A stretch of DNA of 64,000 nucleotides from Thalassoglobus neptunius (GTDB taxonomy: Bacteria > Planctomycetota > Planctomycetia > Planctomycetales > Planctomycetaceae): NCBI RefSeq assembly GCF_007859735.1, contig NZ_SIHI01000001.1, positions 1,626,241 to 1,690,240 of the forward strand. The letters are read 5' to 3'. Of this stretch, positions 1-8,451 are shown piece by piece. The notes below the pieces were generated by a model. The model had not been told where the DNA came from. It saw only the letters and a program-made list of their open reading frames with translations, and made no database searches. Numbering within the stretch: position 1 is the first letter of the stretch; each line of letters starts with the position of its first letter. Made by a program: the position numbers and the translations under genes.

Positions 1-136
1 GATTCGATAGATCATATCGACCATGTTGTTGATTGATCGCTGCAAGTCAGTGGCAAAACTCGCGAGCCAGCCGTTCATGAAAACTTACCGACGTTGAACG
101 GAGTTCGAACGGAAACGCTTCTCAAGACTCAAGAAG

Positions 137-1534
137 ATGAAAGCTCTATCACAAATGCTGGATCGACTGCTCCGTTCGAATTTCGTGGCGAACTACGGCT
201 CCGTTTTCGTGCTGATTCTGCTTTGTGCTTATTACAGCTACATGACATACGGGGAACAGCAACCCATTTCTGAAGCTGCCGGAATTGAAGTTGCCAACAC
301 AATTTCCGAATCGATCAGTCCGGGCGAAAGCGTTCTCATCGTCATTCGAAACACCGTTGGAGATCGTCTCTTCGCAACCGCTCTTGAGAAACAACTGCAA
401 AAGAACGAGGTCGAAGTCCTGGACACGATATCGGGTTCTCCGGCGGATCTTCGGAAAACGATGGAAGAAATTGGGGCTGCGGGAACAAGCTTGGGCGCGA
501 TCGCAACCCATCACGCGGGCGCTCAATTCGGCCCCATCAGAAAAGACAACCTCGCCAAACATCAGGAGATCTATCCGTCACTCTCCGGCGTTGAGGTGTT
601 TATCCCGAACAGTTACTACTGGCCGACATTTCTGACTCGAGAAAATCTGTTAAACGTCGTTAATCAGAATGCGGACGTTGCGATTATCGCCATTGGAATG
701 ACGATGGTGATCATTACCGCCGGAATTGATCTCTCGGTCGGAAGCATTCTTGCTGTCTCCGCTGTCGTCACTGCCATTGCCCTCCAAAGTCTGGGAGGAG
801 CCGATGCGTCTGTCACGACAATGGCGTTCTGTGCCTTCCTCGGCGTTTTCGCATGCCTGCTCTGCGGACTGTTCAATGGAGTGATGGTCACGTTTTTCCG
901 AGTGCCTGCTTTTATCGTCACATTGGCAGCGATGATGATTGCCCGAGGAGTCGCGCTGATTCTCGCTGTCAGATATCAAAGCTATCTCAGTGGCGGCACC
1001 ACTGAAGGGACTCCGGAAGCAATCAAGATCACCACTCAATCGTTCTCGGCGCTCGGCAACGGAGAGATTTTTTCGATCCCTATTCCGATCCTGTTGATGC
1101 TCGGGCTTTATGGACTCGCCCATTACATTATGGGGCACACCGCATTCGGTCGGTATTTGTACGCTGTCGGCGGCAACGCAGAGGCAGCCAGACTTTCTGG
1201 AGTGCCGGTGACTGCAGTTCTCATCGCTGTCTATGCCATCTGCGCGACAATGGCGGGTATCGGGGGTGTGGTCGACGCGTCCCGGTTCGAAGGAGGACGC
1301 CCGAACGCTGGCGAACTCTACGAACTTCAAGTGATCGCAGCGGTGGTCGTGGGCGGGACCAGTCTGGCAGGCGGAGAGGGACGGATCTTCGGAACGTTAA
1401 CCGGTGCCATGATTATCGCTGTCATTCAAAACGGCCTGAATATGGCCGGAGTCAAAAGCTACGAACAGAAAGTTGTCTTCGGACTCCTCATCCTCGGGGC
1501 GGTCGTGATCGATCAATTCAAGAAACGCCGATGA
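137..1534 (+). CDS. ABC transporter permease, ribose/monosaccharide type (BPD_transp_2)
   Basis: Inner-membrane permease subunit of a sugar-type ABC importer. The C-terminal ~300 of 465 residues match the RbsC-like family: the segment ITAGIDLSVGSILAVSA, the FNGVMV stretch and the late VVVGGTSLAGGEGRIFGT motif are all visible, with eight or so hydrophobic segments. Unusually, after a first membrane segment (about residues 17-35) there are roughly 120 soluble residues (about 45-165) before the canonical domain starts. This makes the protein about 130 residues longer than a usual RbsC, and the extra part would lie outside the membrane. The ATPase and binding protein are probably to the left of the window; only a short open stretch ending at TGA 34-36 is visible there. 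The start is the ATG that precedes the first membrane segment. The substrate cannot be deduced. Confidence 0.85.
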   Translation: MKALSQMLDRLLRSNFVANYGSVFVLILLCAYYSYMTYGEQQPISEAAGIEVANTISESISPGESVLIVIRNTVGDRLFATALEKQLQKNEVEVLDTISGSPADLRKTMEEIGAAGTSLGAIATHHAGAQFGPIRKDNLAKHQEIYPSLSGVEVFIPNSYYWPTFLTRENLLNVVNQNADVAIIAIGMTMVIITAGIDLSVGSILAVSAVVTAIALQSLGGADASVTTMAFCAFLGVFACLLCGLFNGVMVTFFRVPAFIVTLAAMMIARGVALILAVRYQSYLSGGTTEGTPEAIKITTQSFSALGNGEIFSIPIPILLMLGLYGLAHYIMGHTAFGRYLYAVGGNAEAARLSGVPVTAVLIAVYAICATMAGIGGVVDASRFEGGRPNAGELYELQVIAAVVVGGTSLAGGEGRIFGTLTGAMIIAVIQNGLNMAGVKSYEQKVVFGLLILGAVVIDQFKKRR

Positions 1535-1780
1535 GTCGATCGAGGGCCATTCGGCCTCTGTGAGAATGAATACCAGTCAATGACGTTCGCTGATTCTCTC
1601 ACGCAACTTGGGGAGGTCTTCCTCGCAGATCGACACAACCCGTCGCGTTAACATCAATCGTCCCAACATGTTCGAACGGCGACTGGGTCCATTTCACATC
1701 GGTCTCGACATTCGTTAGGATTCGTGAAAACCGGAGTCAACGACTCTGAGCATGCGGAGGCAGGGCATTTTTCGAAATGG

Positions 1781-1866
1781 TCTGCACAATTTCGCACGAG
1801 CAAACTGGACGAAAGACATCTTAACCAGTCCAGGCGAGTGCACAGGCAAGAGCAATGTGCTCTCGA
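1781..1866 (+). repeat. Intergenic dispersed repeat, copy 1
   Basis: An ~85-bp unit made of a TTCGCACGAGCAAAC box, a 26-bp variable spacer and a GGCGAGTGCACAGG box followed by the near-palindrome AGAGCAATGTGCTCT. The same boxes in the same order, with a 27-bp spacer, occur on the opposite strand at 23577-23660. A third copy of the first box lies at 1893-1907. The whole 1535-1981 gap upstream of the phosphofructokinase holds this and no convincing gene. Confidence 0.6.
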
Positions 1867-1981
1867 GCATCTTCATCTCTGGTTTTCAGCGATTCGCACG
1901 AGCAAACGCAGAATTCATCGAAAGTACCGAATTCAGGCGGGTGCGGAGAAACCATAAAAGTGGTCTAGACGGAAAGAAAAC

Positions 1982-3289
1982 ATGGCAAAGAACATGATCG
2001 TTGCCCAGTCGGGCGGACCGTCGGCGGTGATCAACAATACCGTGCGTGGAATTGTTGAAACTGCCCGACAGATGGACGAAATCGGAACAGTTTACGCTGG
2101 CTGGCACGGGATTGAAGGCGTTCTGAAAGAAGAACTGCTCGACCTGTCGAAACAGTCGGCCGAAGAAATCGCCTTGCTGCGGACGACTCCGGCAGCTGGG
2201 TCATTCGGAACCTGCCGCTACAAACTGAAGCCGGGACAGGACGAAGATTTCGATCGTGTGATGGAAGTCTTCAAAGCCCACGACATCGGATACTTCTGCT
2301 ACGTCGGCGGAAACGATTCGATGCACACTGCTTACACCGTCGCCAACCTGGCTCGCGAACGTGGTCTCGACGTGTGCGGACTCGGGGGACCGAAAACAAT
2401 CGACAACGATGTCGGTGACAGCGAGTTCAAACTGGTGGACCACACCCCCGGGTACGGTTCCACTGCCCGCTACTGGGCTCACTATATTCAGCAGGCGAAC
2501 GAAGAAAATCGCGGTTCGTGTCCGGCGGATCCTGTGCTTGTGCTGCAAGCGATGGGACGCAAAATCGGTTACATCCCCGCAGCTGCTCGCCTGGCTGATC
2601 CCAATCGTGAAATGCCTCTGCAGATCTATCTTGCAGAACGAGAAGTCACGATCGATCAGATTCATGAGAACGTCAACAACCTTCTCAAAGAACGGGGTCG
2701 AGCCATTGTGGTCGTCAGCGAAGGACTTTCCATCACAGGACTGGAAATTCCGGAAGAGTTCATCGTTCGAGATTCCTTCGGACATCCGACGTTCTCTTCA
2801 AGCAAGATCACAGTCGGACAGATGCTGACCAATGCGTTGAACGATCGCGGTCTCGCCGTCAAAGGTGCTGCCCGGTGCAACGTTCCGGGAACTCACCAAC
2901 GCAACGACATGGTTTACGCCTCGACCGTTGACCTTGAAGAATCGTACTACGTCGGCCAGAAGGCAGCCCTTCTCGCTGGTGCCGGAGAGCATGGCTACAT
3001 GTCGACAATTCTTCGCACCGACTGGGACAACTATCAGGTCAAGTACGACAAAGCTCCGCTCAGCGAAGTTGCCGAGAAGGACCGCAAGTTCCCTTCAAAG
3101 TGGATCAGCGAATGCGGAACGGATGTCACCGATGACTTCGTGAAATACGCTCGTCCGCTCATCGGAGACAACTGGGTGAGCGTCCCAATGATCGACGGTC
3201 GACTGCGATTTGCTCAGCTGGACACTCGAAAAGAAATGTTCGCCAGCCAGAAACTCGGCGCCTATGTTCCACAGGCGGACCGTTCGTAA
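1982..3289 (+). CDS. pfp: Diphosphate--fructose-6-phosphate 1-phosphotransferase (PPi-PFK)
   Basis: Cytoplasmic glycolytic/gluconeogenic enzyme that reversibly phosphorylates fructose 6-phosphate using pyrophosphate. The 435-residue protein opens with the PFK glycine loop (QSGGPSAVINNTVRG). The donor site reads GGNDS rather than the ATP-type GGDGS, so the fourth position is Asp. The catalytic segment is GGPKTIDNDV, with Lys where ATP enzymes carry Gly. Both substitutions are the recognised marks of PPi-dependent enzymes. Substrate-binding QAMGRKIGYIP follows. It is monocistronic, with a strong intrinsic terminator 50 bp downstream and a repeat-containing leader upstream. Start ATG follows the purine-rich GGAAAGAAAAC. 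Confidence 0.92.
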   Translation: MAKNMIVAQSGGPSAVINNTVRGIVETARQMDEIGTVYAGWHGIEGVLKEELLDLSKQSAEEIALLRTTPAAGSFGTCRYKLKPGQDEDFDRVMEVFKAHDIGYFCYVGGNDSMHTAYTVANLARERGLDVCGLGGPKTIDNDVGDSEFKLVDHTPGYGSTARYWAHYIQQANEENRGSCPADPVLVLQAMGRKIGYIPAAARLADPNREMPLQIYLAEREVTIDQIHENVNNLLKERGRAIVVVSEGLSITGLEIPEEFIVRDSFGHPTFSSSKITVGQMLTNALNDRGLAVKGAARCNVPGTHQRNDMVYASTVDLEESYYVGQKAALLAGAGEHGYMSTILRTDWDNYQVKYDKAPLSEVAEKDRKFPSKWISECGTDVTDDFVKYARPLIGDNWVSVPMIDGRLRFAQLDTRKEMFASQKLGAYVPQADRS

Positions 3290-3337
3290 TTATGATGAAC
3301 AGCTGACTCCGGTCAGCTCATGAGAAGCTGAATTCCG

Positions 3338-3370
3338 GCAGGAGGACGAACTTCGTCCTCCTGCTTTTTT
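3338..3370 (+). terminator. Rho-independent terminator of pfp
   Basis: GCAGGAGGACG pairs perfectly with CGTCCTCCTGC around a short AACTT loop and is followed directly by six T. It lies between pfp and the convergent glycosyltransferase gene. Confidence 0.9.
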
Positions 3371-3402
3371 CGTGGCCTGACTGTTCGATTCGCGGCTCGA
3401 AC

Positions 3403-5193
3403 TTACCGAATCGTCGTCGACTCGGCCTTAGCTTGTTGAACAGGTTTCGCGACTGGCCGAACGATGGCGATGTCGGTCCCTTCGAGAAAGAACGGCATCG
3501 TATCGATCTCGATTTCGCTCTCCCGCAAATACGGTCGAAGCTGCGTCAGCTTGTCGGTGGTTGTCATCAGAACGCGAGTTTGCCCTTGAGAGTTTTTCCC
3601 GAAGAGTGCATCGCGAGCCTCTTCTGGTTCTCGAAAGCGTTCGATTGGCTGCTTCGCATAGAAAATCCAACTCGACTCCGGGCTGTGAAAGCTGATCACA
3701 TCGACGCTCTCAGGAGATCCGTTCTGATAGAGTGAATCGACCATCTCGTCGACCCGGCGATGTCGATCGATCCGCTCAGCTGCAAATGCGAAAACAGCTG
3801 GGGACATCAAGATCGCGGTCACTGCAGTAGCGAAGGTCGCTCGCGGAATTTGCTGACGTTCTGAAGCAATGAGTGCAATCAATCCGCCGATCAACGGAAT
3901 GAATCCGAGAAGCCCCAGAACCATCTCGCCGGGAACAAGCAAACTCGAAGCGATTGGAATTCCGATCAGAACAGCGGTCCCGACAAACATCACCGACCCG
4001 AATGCGAGACGCGACCAGATTGGGGAAAGCTGGAAGCTGCCGCGATTCCATCGATCGATGAACGCTCCCGTCGCAATCGCGAGCCCCGGATAGCAAGGAG
4101 TGATGTAGCTTGGGAGTTTTGTCTTCGCGAGGCTGAACAGAGCCACATAGACCCCGACCCAGCAAAACGCGAACAGATACCCGGAAGCGTATCGGTTGAT
4201 TTGTCGAATCGTTTTCAACCCGTCGAGCAACGTGATCAACCAGAAGATGGACCACGGAAAGAATCCGACAATCAATGTCACAGGATAAAACAAAACATTT
4301 CCGCGATGACCATCCATTGAATTCATGGCCCGACCGACATTGTGCTTCACGAAGAAGCCGTAAGTCCACTCGCCATCGGTTCGGAAATGCACCCATAAGT
4401 ACCAGGGAAGTGCAATCGCTGCGACGCATGCCAGACAGGTAATCGGCTTCATCGTCCAGCATGTCTTCAGGAAGTGTACTGGAGCAAACGGAGCGACGAG
4501 TTTTCGAAATCGAGCTGACCAGGTTGTAGGCGAATCGGACTGGCCTTCAGGAAGTCGACGAATGAGCAGAAACATACCGATCACTGCGGTCGGCAGCACA
4601 AGACCGATGGGACCTTTGGCAAGGACTGCCATCCCCATCGACGCATACATCCCGAGAATCGCTGGCCATGAGTCGGGAAAGTCTTTCACAAAGACCGTTT
4701 CCGAGTCGGTCTTCGAAGTCGTTCCGACGATGTAAATCGCGATCGCCAGCGTCGAGAAGAAAATCAGCGGCGCATCAGGAGTCGCTGCGCGTGAAGCAAC
4801 CCCAAACATCAGGGTCGTCGCGATGGCCACTCCCGCCCACAAGCCAGCACGGGCACCGAAGAGTCTTCGTCCGATCAGCCATGTCAGCAGGCTGCTGCCG
4901 ATGCCAAGCAACGCCGAAGGAAGTCGGGCGGAAAATTCCGTCACCCCGAAGATGGCATACGAAATCATCATCAACCAGTATGTCAGAACTGGTTTGTGTT
5001 CACGGAGTTCCGCATTAAATATCGGTTTGACCCAATTATTTGCAGCGAGCATTTCGGCAGCGCAGCCAGCGTTTCTTGGTTCATCTCGATCCCAGAGGTG
5101 CGGTCCTCCCAAATTGGTGAGAAACGCAATCCCAGCTACGAAGAGAATGATCCCTGCGTCGCGCATTGACTGATTCATTGCCATCCCTAGCAA
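3403..5193 (-). CDS. PMT/ArnT-like membrane glycosyltransferase (GT39/GT83 type)
   Basis: Polytopic membrane enzyme of the dolichyl/undecaprenyl-phosphate-sugar transferase superfamily, expected to move a sugar from a polyprenyl carrier to lipid or protein at the outer face of the inner membrane. The 596-residue protein has the diagnostic acidic motif WDRDEPRNAG in the first extracytoplasmic loop (about residue 35), the following HKPVLTYW and SARLPSALLG stretches typical of ArnT-like enzymes, about ten hydrophobic segments and a soluble C-terminal ~100 residues. A second member of the superfamily lies at 44404-46137. Acceptor and sugar are unknown. It is convergent with pfp and shares its terminator region; no operon partner is visible. 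Confidence 0.8.
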   Translation of the reverse strand: MLGMAMNQSMRDAGIILFVAGIAFLTNLGGPHLWDRDEPRNAGCAAEMLAANNWVKPIFNAELREHKPVLTYWLMMISYAIFGVTEFSARLPSALLGIGSSLLTWLIGRRLFGARAGLWAGVAIATTLMFGVASRAATPDAPLIFFSTLAIAIYIVGTTSKTDSETVFVKDFPDSWPAILGMYASMGMAVLAKGPIGLVLPTAVIGMFLLIRRLPEGQSDSPTTWSARFRKLVAPFAPVHFLKTCWTMKPITCLACVAAIALPWYLWVHFRTDGEWTYGFFVKHNVGRAMNSMDGHRGNVLFYPVTLIVGFFPWSIFWLITLLDGLKTIRQINRYASGYLFAFCWVGVYVALFSLAKTKLPSYITPCYPGLAIATGAFIDRWNRGSFQLSPIWSRLAFGSVMFVGTAVLIGIPIASSLLVPGEMVLGLLGFIPLIGGLIALIASERQQIPRATFATAVTAILMSPAVFAFAAERIDRHRRVDEMVDSLYQNGSPESVDVISFHSPESSWIFYAKQPIERFREPEEARDALFGKNSQGQTRVLMTTTDKLTQLRPYLRESEIEIDTMPFFLEGTDIAIVRPVAKPVQQAKAESTTIR

Positions 5194-5298
5194 GTCGAAA
5201 ATAGATCGACGTCACAATTCCTTGACGACGATTGGTCCAGAATCGGAATATATCCGGAATTCCAAAATTCGCTCAAGCTCTGTTTTCACAAGCCAGAG

Positions 5299-5745
5299 TC
5301 AGCCTCGCTGAATGAGGAGTGCTCCGACGATCAAAAGAACTGCGCCGCAGACTTTCATCAGAGAAATCGGCTCCTGAGAAACGCCCAGCAATCCAAGCTG
5401 ATCAATGAACAGAGACATCAACAACTGACCGACAATCGCGGCCGCGATGACATTTGCAGTCCCCAACGTCGGGACAACACACAGAACGGTCGTGACATAC
5501 ACTGCTCCGAGTAGTCCTCCGGTATAGAGATACCAGGGAATACTCGTTTCGCTGGGAACGGTGGGAAGTCCTCGCGACCAGATCACGAGCGCAATTGTGA
5601 GTACGATCGTCCCTCCGAGAAACGAAATCACCGCAGCGAGAAACGGATTCTGAACAGATTGTCCGAGCCGACCGTTCACGATGGCTTGAACCGGAATCAC
5701 AAACGCAGCGACTGCCGTCACGAACATCAGGGCGAAAATCTTCAC
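5299..5745 (-). CDS. DMT-family transporter, YdcZ/DUF606 type
   Basis: Small integral membrane protein of 148 residues with five hydrophobic segments. The opening PVQAIVNGRLGQSVQNPFLAAVISFLGGT is characteristic of the YdcZ (DUF606) half-size branch of the drug/metabolite transporter superfamily, in which two copies probably assemble. QPSA-like small-residue helices continue to the C terminus (GAVLLIVGALLIQRG). The substrate is not known for the family. The gene stands alone, ~105 bp upstream (in transcription terms) of nothing co-directional except the glycosyltransferase at 3403-5193. Confidence 0.75.
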   Translation of the reverse strand: MKIFALMFVTAVAAFVIPVQAIVNGRLGQSVQNPFLAAVISFLGGTIVLTIALVIWSRGLPTVPSETSIPWYLYTGGLLGAVYVTTVLCVVPTLGTANVIAAAIVGQLLMSLFIDQLGLLGVSQEPISLMKVCGAVLLIVGALLIQRG

Positions 5746-6028
5746 ATCGGTCTTTCGTGATTCAACATGGACGTTTCAATCTCTTGAGAGAACGAATTCC
5801 GTCGCAGCCTAAAGCTTCCATCAAGGTGTGAGAAGGGCACTGCCGCAACATCAGGCGAAGGTGTTTGAGATTCACGCACTCGCATCTCTGGATCGCTCCT
5901 TCAAATTCCTGAAAGAGTGAACATTGTCGTCCGAATCAAAAAGTTTCGAAAGGTCTCTCCCCGTTCGGCACCACATGTGCTTTCCGTGTCAATGTGCTCG
6001 ACGGACCAAAGATTGAAGAGGTTGAGAA

Positions 6029-6364
6029 ATGAGACTGAGGCTTTATGAAGTCGGTGGAAAGTCGACAGGTAGAGTCATGCGGTTCGACCAGTTTCCCGCA
6101 CTCCTGTGTGTCGATACTGCAGGCGACCCTTGTACGCATCACGAATCCTTTCACAGTGTTTGCGAGATGGTCGATATTGGAGGACAAATTGAAGTCCGGG
6201 CTGCGAGCGAATTTGAAGAGATTCTCGTCAATAATGTCAGCGTCACTTCCGGGGCATTGATGCCAGGTGACCGGCTGTCACTGGGAAAAACAAGCTTCAT
6301 CGTTTCGTACGAACGGACCGCCCGAGAACGTCCCCCATCCATGCAGGTGAAGATTTTGAATTGA
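6029..6364 (+). CDS. Small FHA-like domain protein
   Basis: A 111-residue protein without signal peptide or membrane segment. The C-terminal half (VNNVSVTSGALMPGDRLSLGKTSFIVSYE) looks like the last strands of a forkhead-associated beta-sandwich: an N-x-x-x-V turn, then L..GD.L.LG...F.V. The first half lacks a clear phosphothreonine-binding R..S..H set, so phosphopeptide binding is doubtful. A GAGG ribosome-binding site sits 7 bp before the ATG. It ends 16 bp from the end of the convergent PQQ-propeller gene. Planctomycetes often carry such adaptor-like FHA miniproteins next to their many Ser/Thr kinases, but no kinase is adjacent here. Confidence 0.55.
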   Translation: MRLRLYEVGGKSTGRVMRFDQFPALLCVDTAGDPCTHHESFHSVCEMVDIGGQIEVRAASEFEEILVNNVSVTSGALMPGDRLSLGKTSFIVSYERTARERPPSMQVKILN

Positions 6365-6380
6365 AGCACTTTGTTCCGTT

Positions 6381-7685
6381 TTATCGAACTCCCTGAGACG
6401 AAATTCTGTAGAGACTGTTATCGGTTCGAAGCAAGAGATCCTGATCAATCACAACCGGTGAAGCCATGATTCTTCCGGGCAACCGGTTCGCTTGAATCAC
6501 TCGCGGTTTTGATTGATGCGGATCAACGATTTTGGTCACACCTTCTTCGCTGCAGAAGTACAACAATCCTCCTGCAGAGATTGGCGAGGAAGAAAAGTTC
6601 CCTCCAATACGGAGCTTCCATGCTTGTTTCCCTGTCGACGCATCCAGAGCGGTCACGATTCCTTTATTGGAGACCATTACGATCATGGAAACGTCAACGG
6701 AATCGACCACAACAGGCGACGGTGTATCAGGCACGGAACTCTTATGACTCCAAATTCGATTTGCCCGTGCCAGTTCGCCCGTGCCATTCGTAGGGACAGC
6801 CCAGATCTCTGGTTGAAAGAAGCCGGTGCAAATGAAAACCGTGTCACCCACGACAACGGGGCGCGGCACATTTGAAAAACCGGTGTATCGAATGTGCCAC
6901 AATTCCCGTCCGTCTTCGGGCGAATAGGCATGACACTGATCTGCCCCCGCACTGATCAGTTGTTGCTCTCCATTTGTCTCGCAAATCAGCGGAGTCGAGA
7001 ACGCTCGATGCGTGATGGGATTCGTTCGGAAGGGAGCGGAACGATTTCGAGTCCAACGAGTTGATCCATCAGCCGTGTCCAATGCGACCAGCTTTTGTTC
7101 CTGAGCACCATCCAAAGTGATGATCAGCAGGTCTTCATACAAGACCGGAGAACTTCCCGGACCTCCTTGATGCTCCACCAGTAGGTCGGTTCTTTCCCAC
7201 AGTTTTCTTCCCGATTGACAATCGATGCATGCTGTCCCGTAAGTTCCGAAATGAACGAACAGTTTGCCTTCGCTCAGCACTGGAGTCGGCGAGGCATAGC
7301 TGTTGTCATGATGAATTTCTTCGATCGATTCCGGTTCGAAGATCGTCAGATTTTTGATGATCGATCCGGTACGAGCATCAACGGAAACGGCGCCGAGGAT
7401 GCTCCCATCTTCCGTCGCAGTCGTGACCCAGATCGTGTCTCCATCGTGAACGGGTGACGAGTGTCCGAGACCGGGGATGTCGACCTTCCACACAACCCCA
7501 TTCGACTCATCCCACTCCGTCGGGAGCGTCACATCTTCGACGACACCCTGCCCGGTCGGGCCGCGGAATTGTGGCCATTCTCGCACTTGAGCCGACGAGT
7601 TCGTGCCGATCAGAAGCGAAAGCAAAGCGATGGCGCAGCGGAGTCGGCTCGGCAATTGACACCTGAAGAAAGGTCGATAGAACAT
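6381..7685 (-). CDS. Secreted PQQ-like beta-propeller repeat protein
   Basis: Exported protein of about 434 residues built from PQQ/WD-type beta-propeller blades: repeated patterns of GxIxAxDxxTGxxxW (for example GKLFVHFGTYGTACIDCQSGRKLWE and GIVTALDASTGKQAWK) fill the mature part. The N terminus is positively charged and then hydrophobic (CAIALLSLLIGTNSSAQ), a Sec signal peptide. Two ATGs are possible; I prefer the one at 7685 because GGAG lies 9 bp before it, while the upstream ATG (7700) has none. Members of this family in planctomycetes are paralogous and of unknown role; true PQQ binding or dehydrogenase activity is not implied. It is monocistronic and convergent with the FHA-like gene. 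Confidence 0.8.
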   Translation of the reverse strand: MFYRPFFRCQLPSRLRCAIALLSLLIGTNSSAQVREWPQFRGPTGQGVVEDVTLPTEWDESNGVVWKVDIPGLGHSSPVHDGDTIWVTTATEDGSILGAVSVDARTGSIIKNLTIFEPESIEEIHHDNSYASPTPVLSEGKLFVHFGTYGTACIDCQSGRKLWERTDLLVEHQGGPGSSPVLYEDLLIITLDGAQEQKLVALDTADGSTRWTRNRSAPFRTNPITHRAFSTPLICETNGEQQLISAGADQCHAYSPEDGRELWHIRYTGFSNVPRPVVVGDTVFICTGFFQPEIWAVPTNGTGELARANRIWSHKSSVPDTPSPVVVDSVDVSMIVMVSNKGIVTALDASTGKQAWKLRIGGNFSSSPISAGGLLYFCSEEGVTKIVDPHQSKPRVIQANRLPGRIMASPVVIDQDLLLRTDNSLYRISSQGVR

Positions 7686-7896
7686 CCCGTTTGACTCCAT
7701 TTTTTCGATCGCGGGTTTCCCTCTCTATTTCGAATTGAGTGATCCGTCAACCTCAGATCTCCGTTCTGAAAGAACTCGAATTGACGACAGTCTCTTCTGA
7801 AAATTCTCAGCGACGTATGTCTTCCCGCACGAGTGGTACCTTTCTATGGTTGACCATTGATTGGTCCTAATGAGTTCTGAATCCGGACGAGTGTTG

Positions 7897-8451
7897 ATGT
7901 CGAAGAAAATTGAAACTCACTCCACAACGATCCTGGCTGTGAAACACGCCGGAAAGATTGCGATTGGGGGAGACGGTCAGGTCACCTACGGACAAATGGT
8001 CCTGAAACGCGATACCCGGAAGATTCGCAAAATCCTGAATAACGAGGTGATCGTCGGCTTCGCTGGATCGACAGCGGATGCCTTCGCGCTTCTGGAACGA
8101 TTCGAAGAGAAAGCTAAGGACTTCCCCGGAAATCTTCCCCGCGCAGCGACGGAACTGGCTCGCGACTGGCGAACCGACAGAATGCTGCGGAAGCTTGAGG
8201 CGATGATCATTGTCATCAGTTCGGAGCATCAACTTCTGATCACCGGACAGGGAGATGTTGTTGTTCCGACCGATGGAGTCGTCGGCATCGGATCAGGTGG
8301 GCCATACGCGGTTTCCGCAGCCCGTGCCTTGCTTCGACATTCGGATCTTGCTGCCGGTGAAATTGTTCGCGAATCGCTGAAGATCGCGTCTGAAATCGAT
8401 GTCTACACAAATGAAGAGTTAATTGTTGAGGAACTGACGTGTCAGAGCTAA
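7897..8451 (+). CDS. hslV: ATP-dependent protease subunit HslV (ClpQ)
   Basis: Proteolytic core of the HslVU (ClpYQ) bacterial proteasome-like protease. The N-terminal-nucleophile Thr lies in STTILAVKHAGKIAIGGDGQVT; the GDGQVT and GFAGSTADAF motifs and the late GIGSGGPYAVSAARAL are family hallmarks. The pro-region is removed to expose Thr. The reading frame is open upstream to an in-frame ATG at 7870 and TTG at 7861; I choose ATG 7897 because it gives a short 8-9 residue propeptide, but no site has a good ribosome-binding sequence. It overlaps hslU by 13 bp, indicating translational coupling. Confidence 0.93.
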   Translation: MSKKIETHSTTILAVKHAGKIAIGGDGQVTYGQMVLKRDTRKIRKILNNEVIVGFAGSTADAFALLERFEEKAKDFPGNLPRAATELARDWRTDRMLRKLEAMIIVISSEHQLLITGQGDVVVPTDGVVGIGSGGPYAVSAARALLRHSDLAAGEIVRESLKIASEIDVYTNEELIVEELTCQS

